From Chloroflexota bacterium (GTDB taxonomy: Bacteria > Chloroflexota > Anaerolineae > B4-G1), in the NCBI GenBank assembly GCA_030596915.1, contig JAUVSX010000134.1, forward strand, positions 1 to 7,668: a stretch of 7,668 bases of DNA, read 5' to 3'. A model generated the notes under the pieces. The model made no database searches. It was given only the letters and a program-made list of their open reading frames with translations, and was not told the DNA's origin. Position numbers and translations under genes: made by a program. This document shows, in pieces, positions 1 to 4,699 of the stretch (position 1 is the stretch's first letter; every line of letters starts with the position of its first letter).

Positions 1-652
1 CGTCTCCAACAGCGTCGTAGTACTCGACCTCGGCGATAAGCACCTCTATGTCCTCGTCAATGTCGGCAACACGCAGTTCGATGAGCCCTGCGTCCAGGAG
101 GGAGTCGAGATCCTCCAGGGTGAGCGCTACCCCGGCGATGCCGGACTCAACGTCTGCCAGGTCGATCACTGGGTCAGGGTCGCCCAGGGCGCCCAGGTCG
201 TTCGTACTCACGACGGTCAGGCAGCCGGGGCTCGGGTAGTCATAGAACACCATGCCCCCGCCGGGCACGCCTCCCCGTTGGATCGGAACGATCGCTTGTC
301 CGCCACCCCACCGGAGATCCCGCAGACGGCAGCTGCCGTCTGCAGTCGTCCATCCGATCTGCAGGCGTAGGCCGGGCCGCCGCGATGGGCCGTCATAAGT
401 GATGGTCGTGGAATAGACACCACCTATCACGGCGTAGCCAGTGCTGGCTGGGAGCCACGCGCTCACGCCGCAGTACGCATCGGTGATGGACTCCAGTCCA
501 TTCGTGACTGCGCGGACAGACGACTGGTCAACTCCTGTCGTGTTCCAGAATCGGTAGAGCTTGGTGTATGCTGCAGCCGGCATCACGACGCCCATCACAA
601 GCACAGCGACGAGTCCGACGACGAACGTGCTCTTCCTTCCCGATGTGCTCAC
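1..652 (-). CDS. Secreted protein of unknown function (3' end outside window)
   Basis: The minus-strand frame is open for 217 codons from a GTG at 652 and runs off the left edge, so the C-terminus is missing. The start is fixed by AGGAGG (665-660) with a 7-nt spacer. Residues 1-28 form a classical signal peptide: basic R6-K7, a hydrophobic core at about 10-25, and Ala26-Ala27-Ala28 as a likely signal peptidase I site, with the mature protein starting at Tyr29. The mature part is aromatic- and Gly-rich, with three cysteines (C61, C108, C144) and a run of Gly around residues 117-133. The visible end (about 158-213) is strongly acidic, rich in Asp, Glu, Leu and Ile. No retaining transmembrane helix, sortase signal or enzyme motif is seen in the visible part. 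I do not recognise the family. It is probably exported to the periplasm or cell surface. It is preceded by a long non-coding stretch and is probably transcribed separately from the kinase cluster. Confidence 0.8.
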   Translation of the reverse strand, partial: MSTSGRKSTFVVGLVAVLVMGVVMPAAAYTKLYRFWNTTGVDQSSVRAVTNGLESITDAYCGVSAWLPASTGYAVIGGVYSTTITYDGPSRRPGLRLQIGWTTADGSCRLRDLRWGGGQAIVPIQRGGVPGGGMVFYDYPSPGCLTVVSTNDLGALGDPDPVIDLADVESGIAGVALTLEDLDSLLDAGLIELRVADIDEDIEVLIAEVEYYDAVGD

Positions 653-659
653 TTCTCCG

Positions 660-665
660 CCTCCT
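660..665 (-). promoter_or_regulatory. Shine-Dalgarno AGGAGG deciding the GTG start at 652
   Basis: On the minus strand AGGAGG lies 7 nt before a GTG that opens directly into a signal peptide. ATG codons further in (Met20, Met24) fall inside the hydrophobic core and have no comparable site, so GTG is the better start. Confidence 0.75.
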
Positions 666-938
666 GTGAATAGGGTCACAAGACCATAAAACGCAACATA
701 AGGAGATTCTATGCTCTTGTCAGTGCGTCCTTCTTCGGGTCAGGCACCGTTTTCCCGGCGGGCGCTGCTGCACTCCGACTGCCGGGTATGCGCCCCAGAC
801 CCCCCGCCGAGGCGATCCCTGCCGACAAGTTAGTACACGATATCACAGAGTTTTCGCACCGTCAACAGCTGCGTGTGTGACTGTCGAATGCCAATGGGAC
901 ATGTCCCGACGACTTCTGAGTCTGCCTGCTGTGAAAGA

Positions 939-962
939 GGGCATTCGCACGCGAAGATGCCC
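939..962 (-). terminator. Possible weak intrinsic terminator downstream of the receiver gene
   Basis: GGGCAT (939-944) pairs with ATGCCC (957-962), and TCG (945-947, taken after the outer arm as TTCG/CGAA with a bulge) extends the stem around a short loop. Read on the minus strand, the stem is followed by TCTTTC, a short pyrimidine tract rather than a full U-run. It lies about 170 nt beyond the receiver stop and could end that transcript. It may equally be part of the structured stretch reported next to it. Confidence 0.25.
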
Positions 963-968
963 GCGCTT

Positions 969-1014
969 CCTGGCCCGCGCGCAGCGTAGCACGATACGCA
1001 CAGAGTGGGCCAGG
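969..1014. repeat. Two-tier inverted repeat (8-bp outer and 5-bp inner stems)
   Basis: CCTGGCCC (969-976) pairs perfectly with GGGCCAGG (1007-1014). Inside, after a symmetric 7/7 internal loop, GCGTA (984-988) pairs with TACGC (995-999) around a 6-nt loop. The regular layout, with equal internal-loop arms, looks like a folded RNA or cruciform element. It does not look like an intrinsic terminator, because no T-run follows on either strand. The function is unknown. It sits between the receiver stop and the secreted-protein promoter region. Confidence 0.5.
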
Positions 1015-1135
1015 CGTCCGCGCAATGATCTCAGATGATGGGAGGCGGAGGGCAGAGGAGTGATGTAAGCCCACAAGCCCGGCAGAGGGGGCGCCGGAAG
1101 GCCTGACAGCGGCCGCGGTGGGTACAGCCGCGCTC

Positions 1136-1555
1136 CTATCTAGCGCCCGAGAACTTGAGGACTTGGTTGACGGTGTCGAGCAGGTCGTCAACCTGGACCG
1201 GCTTGTCAAGCCAGGCTTGCACGGGGAGGTACTCACCGGGCTTGTAGGTGCCGTCGCTTTGCTCGGGGTAGAACCGCAGTTTGGTCGTTTGGTGGATACC
1301 AGTGACCATGACTATCGGAACGCCCCTCACCGCCTCATCCTGCATCTGGCGAATCTTCCAGACGAGATGAAATCCCTCAGTGCCCTTGGGCATCATCACG
1401 TCAACTAGCATCAAGTCGGGTTTGCAGTCGACTACAACCGCTTCTGCTTCTTCCTTGGAGCCAGCCGTCACGACGTCGTGTCCTTTGGCCTCCAAGGCGA
1501 GCTGAACCGCCCGCGCAACCTTTGGCTCGTCATCCACCACAAGTATCTTCGCCAT
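1136..1555 (-). CDS. Stand-alone response regulator (CheY-like receiver)
   Basis: This 139-aa cytosolic protein is a single receiver domain with no output domain. The acidic pocket is Asp8-Asp9, the phosphorylated residue is Asp52 (in LVDVMMP), the switch Thr is T85 (in MVTG) and the conserved Lys is K118 (in DKPV), so it should be phosphorylatable. It differs from plain CheY by a longer stretch between beta4 and beta5, about residues 88-114, rich in Tyr, Pro and charged residues. The start at MAKILVVDD is chosen because beta1 begins there and AAGGAAGG (1568-1561) lies 5 nt upstream. The same frame stays open upstream, but that part is Arg/Ala-rich and unlike a protein. The likely partner is the histidine kinase two genes upstream on the same strand. 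With no DNA-binding domain, it probably acts through protein contacts or a phosphorelay. Confidence 0.92.
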   Translation of the reverse strand: MAKILVVDDEPKVARAVQLALEAKGHDVVTAGSKEEAEAVVVDCKPDLMLVDVMMPKGTEGFHLVWKIRQMQDEAVRGVPIVMVTGIHQTTKLRFYPEQSDGTYKPGEYLPVQAWLDKPVQVDDLLDTVNQVLKFSGAR

Positions 1556-1560
1556 TGCTG

Positions 1561-1568
1561 CCTTCCTT
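1561..1568 (-). promoter_or_regulatory. Ribosome binding site of the receiver gene
   Basis: AAGGAAGG lies 5 nt before the ATG at 1555 on the minus strand. It rules out the upstream in-frame starts (up to 1804) as the true beginning of the receiver. Confidence 0.7.
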
Positions 1569-1777
1569 GCTCCGGTCACGGACACTGCGCTCAGAACGAC
1601 GCGCCTTGGCAGCTGTCGTGCCGCCGCGTCTGGGAGCCTTTGGTGCTTTGCCCTCGCCTTCGACGGGCGAGCCAGGTATCCCTCTTCTGCCCTCCACGTC
1701 GCCGCAACGCAGAGAAGCCAGTTGCCCGGGTCCACAGTGGCACGAGCAGCGCCCCTTACGGTGGACAGTGATGTCGT

Positions 1778-1800
1778 CCTTCCGCTTGGAGGGCGGAAGG
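1778..1800 (-). terminator. Perfect hairpin just after the TIM-barrel gene
   Basis: CCTTCCGC (1778-1785) and GCGGAAGG (1793-1800) form an 8-bp perfect stem with a 7-nt loop, starting 5 nt beyond the TIM-barrel stop codon. No U-run follows on the minus strand, so it is not a canonical Rho-independent terminator. It may stabilise the 3' end of the kinase/TIM-barrel mRNA or cause partial termination before the receiver gene. A second small stem, CTCGCC/GGCGAG (1653-1671), lies in the same 250-nt gap. Confidence 0.4.
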
Positions 1801-1805
1801 TCAAC

Positions 1806-2633
1806 TCACACAGTGCGAGGCGCGCGTTCTCCCTGCAGGGCTGCCCGAACTGACCGGAATGCCTCCTCCAGGGATGTCCCGGCTGGAGGAACCGCTTCCA
1901 GCGTTATGGGCAGGTTGTAGCCAACCTCGTCGAGCGCGGTGAAGAATTCGTCCCACTTCGCTTGGTCAACGTCCGGGAAGAGGTGAGCGTCCTCGGAATT
2001 GTCGTTGGCGTGCCAGTGAATGCCGAGCATGCGGCCGCCAAGGGCGCGAATGTAGTCACCAAGAGGGTCGTCGCCCAGCATCGCATGGCCGGTGTCCAGA
2101 CAAAACCCAACGACCGCGGGATCGAGGTCGTCGAGCAGGGATTCCATCTCGGCCAAGGACCCGCCAAAGTGGTCGGGCGGCAGATTCTCCACCGCGATTC
2201 TTACGCCTGCGTCTTGCGCAGTCTCGGCCAGCCGAGCCAGACTCGCGCGGCTGTGAGCGAGTCGTTCCTTGTCATGATGCCGCACTCCGGGGTGCACAAC
2301 TACATGACGGGCGCCCAGCCGGGCCGACGCCCTGATGACCTTGACGCGGTTGCGCAGCGCAGTTGCGCGCTTGCCCTCGTCCGGCTGCGAGATATCCCAG
2401 GCCTCTTCGCTCGGCTGCGAGAACGCACAATGAACCGAATGGACCTTGAGTGGCAGGCCTCGAACGACCCGGGCCAGAGCATCCACCGCGGCGTCGTCAG
2501 TCACATCAATGTGCGTGTCCGGCGCGTCCCCATGCACCTCTATCAACCGCACTCCGGCCGCAGCGAGTTGCCCCAGGGTCGCCGATATGGGTTGGGACAT
2601 GGAGTAGAATGTGGGTACGACGATCTCTCTCAT
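1806..2633 (-). CDS. Sugar phosphate isomerase/epimerase-like TIM-barrel protein
   Basis: This 275-aa protein of the xylose-isomerase-like / AP-endonuclease-2 TIM-barrel superfamily is a normal single-domain length. Family landmarks appear in order: an HSVHCAF strand (H65, H68), VVVHPG (H114), IAVEN with Glu149, CLDTGH with Asp180 and His183, GIHWHANDN with His206 and His208, and TLEA with Glu246. In this superfamily such Glu, Asp and His residues bind one to three divalent metals, and members isomerise or epimerise sugars, or cleave DNA at abasic sites. The substrate cannot be read from the sequence. There is no signal peptide, so it is cytosolic. The start at MREIVVPTF gives the first barrel strand. 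The only purine-rich site, AAGGAG (2654-2649), is 15 nt upstream, unusually far. It follows the kinase gene by 38 nt and is probably co-transcribed with it, which is odd company for a metabolic enzyme. Confidence 0.88.
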   Translation of the reverse strand: MREIVVPTFYSMSQPISATLGQLAAAGVRLIEVHGDAPDTHIDVTDDAAVDALARVVRGLPLKVHSVHCAFSQPSEEAWDISQPDEGKRATALRNRVKVIRASARLGARHVVVHPGVRHHDKERLAHSRASLARLAETAQDAGVRIAVENLPPDHFGGSLAEMESLLDDLDPAVVGFCLDTGHAMLGDDPLGDYIRALGGRMLGIHWHANDNSEDAHLFPDVDQAKWDEFFTALDEVGYNLPITLEAVPPAGTSLEEAFRSVRAALQGERAPRTV

Positions 2634-2648
2634 TGGGTAGTTCTGTGA

Positions 2649-2654
2649 CTCCTT
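2649..2654 (-). promoter_or_regulatory. Distant Shine-Dalgarno of the TIM-barrel gene
   Basis: AAGGAG is the only good match before the TIM-barrel gene, but the spacer to the ATG at 2633 is 15 nt instead of 5-9. No in-frame ATG, GTG or TTG lies closer to it. Initiation may be weak or depend on ribosomes leaving the kinase gene 38 nt upstream. Confidence 0.4.
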
Positions 2655-2671
2655 CTGTGATTTCCCGGGGA

Positions 2672-4027
2672 TCAAGACTTGGCGTCGGCGCCATCTCCGG
2701 CGCGGCCCAGCGGTATTCGACAGCGGATCGTTGTGCCAACACCCACTTCGCTCTCCACTTCGATCGTGCCGGCGTGGGCGTCCACGACATCTTTGACGAT
2801 CCGCGTCCCGAGTCCCGTGCCCATCGGCTTCGTGCTGATGGCCTCGTCGGTGAACAGCCTTGCCTTCACCTGGTCCGGAATTCCCGGGCCCGTGTCGGTA
2901 CATTCCATGATAAGGCAGTTTCCGGTGGGGAACTCGCCATCTTCCACGCTGTCGCAGCGCAACGTCACGGTGTCTCCCTCGTCACAGGCGTCAATAGCGT
3001 TCAGGATGAGGTTGTATACCGCATTGTAGATTTGCTTTCCATCCACCATGGCCGGAGGCAGCTCGCGAGCCGCCTCGATGGTGAGCGTGACGCCCTTGCG
3101 CTGTGCCTGGTGGCTCAACATATTCCCAACTCGCTGGGCGATCGAGACGATAGCGGCGGACTCGAAATGCGGTTCGGATACTCTCCCCTTCACGGCGGCG
3201 GCGATCTGGGCCACGCGCTGCTGCACTACGTCACATCCTTCGAGAATCATCTCAACGATCTCCGGGTACAACTCGCGCAGTGCAGCCATGGAGCTGGCGA
3301 GGTCCGCCGTCTGATCTCCGGGCTGCCCATGACTTCTCACGCATTCATCAAACTTCCGGAAACAGTCGTTGGCGACCATCTCCAGCGTTTGGGCGCCTAT
3401 CATTGGCGGGCTGATCATGTTCTTCACATCGTGGCTGATGTTTCCGATGAAGCGCACGACCGCCGCCAGTCGCGCCTCCTCGTGAAGGCGGGCCGTCGTG
3501 ATGGCCGCCGCGATCTGCGCAGCGATGATCTCTATGAGCTTGACATCGTACTCATCAAACTGCCCTCCGCGCTTGTTGAGCACCTGCATCACGCCCAGCG
3601 GCTCCGTTTCCGCCGACATGAGCGGAACCGTCACCATGTTCCGTGTGGTGTACCCCACCTTCTCTCCTAGCTCCCGTAGGTGAGCACGTTCTGTGCTGAC
3701 ATCTTCGGACACCACGGTCTCGCCGCCCTGAAAGACGGCTCCAGCAAGGCCCTGATCCAGCTCGAGTTCGATGCCCGTCAACTCGTCGGCCTTCTCTCCC
3801 ACCACGTACTCGAAAACGAGCTTCTGCTTGGCCGGATCGTATAGCAGGATGGAGCCGGCCTCCGACTGAGCCAGCGCGAGGCTGGTATTGAGCGCCTCCC
3901 GAACGAGTTCCTCGACTTCTGTGACAGTGCTGAGACTGACCGCTATGCGCCGGACAGCATCAATCTGCCGCTCCAGTTCTGCTATCCCGCGCCGAAGGCC
4001 CTCGAGATCCACAGCCTTCCCGTCCAT
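2672..4027 (-). CDS. Cytosolic GAF-domain sensor histidine kinase
   Basis: This 451-aa protein has no transmembrane segment. Residues 8-35 look like a short coiled coil. Residues about 36-182 are a GAF domain (SEAGSILLYD near 55-64, DQGLAGAVFQ near 91-100, PLGVMQVLNK near 143-152), a fold that binds small ligands, cofactors or redox centres. A dimerisation helix carries the phospho-acceptor His199 in SHDVKN. The ATPase domain has the N-box NLILNAIDA (Asn343), the G1 box TDTGPGIP (Asp378) and the G2 box GTGLGTRIV (403-411). About 144 residues separate His199 from Asn343, longer than I expect for a plain HisKA/HATPase pair, so the helical region seems extended (roughly 220-280). The start at MDGKAVDLE is supported by AAGGAG (4039-4034) 6 nt upstream. 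An in-frame ATG 20 codons earlier lacks such a site. It is the first gene of the minus-strand cluster, and its natural partner is the receiver at 1136-1555. Confidence 0.93.
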   Translation of the reverse strand: MDGKAVDLEGLRRGIAELERQIDAVRRIAVSLSTVTEVEELVREALNTSLALAQSEAGSILLYDPAKQKLVFEYVVGEKADELTGIELELDQGLAGAVFQGGETVVSEDVSTERAHLRELGEKVGYTTRNMVTVPLMSAETEPLGVMQVLNKRGGQFDEYDVKLIEIIAAQIAAAITTARLHEEARLAAVVRFIGNISHDVKNMISPPMIGAQTLEMVANDCFRKFDECVRSHGQPGDQTADLASSMAALRELYPEIVEMILEGCDVVQQRVAQIAAAVKGRVSEPHFESAAIVSIAQRVGNMLSHQAQRKGVTLTIEAARELPPAMVDGKQIYNAVYNLILNAIDACDEGDTVTLRCDSVEDGEFPTGNCLIMECTDTGPGIPDQVKARLFTDEAISTKPMGTGLGTRIVKDVVDAHAGTIEVESEVGVGTTIRCRIPLGRAGDGADAKS

Positions 4028-4230
4028 CGTCCTCTCCTTGTCTCCCCGACGAGCACTATCTGGGGCTGCTGAGAGCCTTTGCCTCAATGCCGCGTCGCTG
4101 ATAACCTGGGTGGCATGAATGACGTTTCGACTCTTCTATACAACGTCCGGTGGTTCCTCCGTGTGGTCTTTCAACTGCTCTGGTATGCGTGCGGTCTGGG
4201 AACTGATCCGGCACGCGCGTCGTTTGAGCC

Positions 4231-4311
4231 TCCTACGCACATGTAGGATTTGGCGATCCTCCGCCAATCCTGCTCCTGCAAGGATCGGCGAGGTGCCGCG
4301 AGCATCGGCTC
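4231..4311. repeat. Run of consecutive small inverted repeats
   Basis: Five short dyads lie nearly end to end. TCCTAC-N6-GTAGGA spans 4231-4248 and TTGGCG-N6-CGCCAA spans 4250-4267. ATCC+TGC pairs with GCA+GGAT around TCCT with one bulged A (4267-4285). CGGC-N5-GCCG spans 4286-4298 and GAGC-N4-GCTC spans 4300-4311. The first two share the same 6-6-6 layout and are separated by one base. The last two are short and individually expected by chance. Together they could be stacked operators or a folded leader RNA upstream of the Fe-S operon. Confidence 0.45.
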
Positions 4312-4328
4312 TGGCGGTGGTTTCAGGT

Positions 4329-4356
4329 TTGCCTAGGAAGGACCGCGGGGCACAAT
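4329..4356 (+). promoter_or_regulatory. Possible sigma70 promoter of the Fe-S operon
   Basis: TTGCCT (4329-4334) and CACAAT (4351-4356) are separated by 16 nt, and each matches four of six consensus bases. Transcription would start near 4363, giving a leader of about 70 nt before the ATG at 4433. If real, it places the dyad cluster at 4231-4311 immediately upstream, where operators would sit. A match of this quality is also common by chance. Confidence 0.3.
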
Positions 4357-4432
4357 ACGAGAGGACATAGCAGGAGTTAGTGAGGAAAGTAGCCAATTCC
4401 AGGATGGCCTGCCGGGCGGAGGACGGCGAACC

Positions 4433-4699
4433 ATGCGAAAGGAGGCGGACACGGAAAGGGGAGCGGCCAGGGATGGCAGGCGCCGACTGCGCTACGCCAG
4501 GGGTATTGTGCGGAAGTGCACCTTCTGTGGCCACCGAACGGACTCAGGCGTGTTGCTTGCATGTGTCGAAACATGTCTCGGCAGCGCGCGCAGCTTCGGC
4601 GACATGAACGAGACGGGCAGCGAGATGGCGAAGATACTGGCAACCAGCCCTGTGCCTGTGCTCAAGCTGGAGACAGACACGGGCCCGCGGGTCTTCTAA
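4433..4699 (+). CDS. Truncated 4Fe-4S subunit: C-terminal part of a DmsB/TtrB/NrfC-type protein
   Basis: This 88-aa protein matches the tail of four-cluster ferredoxin-type subunits that feed electrons to or from molybdopterin oxidoreductases. From about residue 23 the signature RGIVRKCTFC begins. C29-x2-C32-x11-C44-x3-C48 is the family's last cysteine group, followed by the SFGDMN turn and a LATSPVPVLK-type tail. Full members are usually two to three times longer and carry three more cysteine groups upstream, all absent here. Residues 1-20 are Arg/Asp/Gly-rich and look unrelated. The residue after the last Cys is Leu49 where the family normally has Pro. The four cysteines could hold one cluster, so a small functional protein is possible, but a decayed remnant is as likely. 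ATG 4433 has GGAGG (4418-4422) 10 nt upstream. A GTG at codon 26 behind AGGGG is an alternative start. The TAA abuts the GTG of the next gene, suggesting coupled translation. Confidence 0.7.
   Translation: MRKEADTERGAARDGRRRLRYARGIVRKCTFCGHRTDSGVLLACVETCLGSARSFGDMNETGSEMAKILATSPVPVLKLETDTGPRVF

Larger units (their letters stand above)
653..1135. other. ~480-nt gene-poor stretch with hairpins and a palindrome
   Basis: No frame here reads as a convincing protein. The longer minus-strand frames are Arg/Ser-rich and run antisense or out of frame into the receiver gene. The stretch must hold the promoter of the secreted-protein gene and the 3' end of the receiver transcript. On the minus strand a TAGAAT (711-706) matches five of six -10 bases, 53 nt before the GTG, but no -35 is visible at a normal distance. 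On the plus strand AAGGAG (700-705) precedes a 40-codon frame at 711-833. Also present are the palindrome GGGACATGTCCC (896-907), a hairpin at 939-962 and a two-tier hairpin at 969-1014. A 5-bp stem with a 9-nt loop at 1079-1097 is too weak to call. Confidence 0.6.
4028..4432. other. Divergent intergenic region between kinase and Fe-S operons
   Basis: About 400 nt without a convincing gene separate the minus-strand kinase from the plus-strand Fe-S genes, and promoters for both directions must lie here. A short plus-strand frame at 4115-4246 would encode 43 aa with a Trp/Phe/Leu-rich segment (about residues 6-28). Its only purine-rich site (GGGTGG) is one base from the ATG, so I do not call it a gene. 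Inverted repeats cluster at 4231-4311 and a sigma70-like promoter lies at 4329-4356. No remnant of the missing N-terminal ferredoxin domains of the next gene is recognisable in any plus frame here. Confidence 0.6.

Noticed and set aside
1079..1097. Hairpin CCGGC-N9-GCCGG after the receiver stop as a terminator
   Set aside because: The stem is only 5 bp with a 9-nt loop, and no T-run follows on the minus strand.
862..1236. Minus-strand frame of 124 codons and a 77-codon frame at 843-1076
   Set aside because: Both are Ser/Arg-rich, lack ribosome sites and family features, and cover the hairpin region. The longer one overlaps the receiver gene.
1703..1720. Sigma54-like promoter on the minus strand before the receiver (TGGC ... 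TTGC)
   Set aside because: The GG and GC pairs are 12 nt apart instead of the required 10, and the sigma54-type AAA+ module in the window looks inactive.
1556..1804. 83-codon N-terminal extension of the receiver
   Set aside because: It is Arg/Ala/Pro-rich and precedes a clear beta1 strand with its own ribosome site. It would also swallow the hairpin behind the TIM-barrel gene.
1962..2648. Plus-strand open frame of 228 codons opposite the TIM-barrel gene
   Set aside because: It is antisense to conserved metal-binding motifs and its composition is typical of a mirror frame.
2634..2903. 90-codon N-terminal extension of the TIM-barrel protein
   Set aside because: It overlaps the kinase ATPase domain in another frame and is basic and low-complexity. 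Barrel strand 1 begins at MREIVVPTF.
2450..3670. Plus-strand open frame of 406 codons opposite the kinase and TIM-barrel genes
   Set aside because: It crosses two well-supported minus-strand genes and their junction, and its product is His/Arg-rich with no family landmarks.
4119..4370. Plus-strand 83-codon frame as the missing N-terminal part of the Fe-S subunit
   Set aside because: It has only two scattered cysteines and none of the CxxCxxCxxxC groups expected for the missing domains, even allowing a frameshift.
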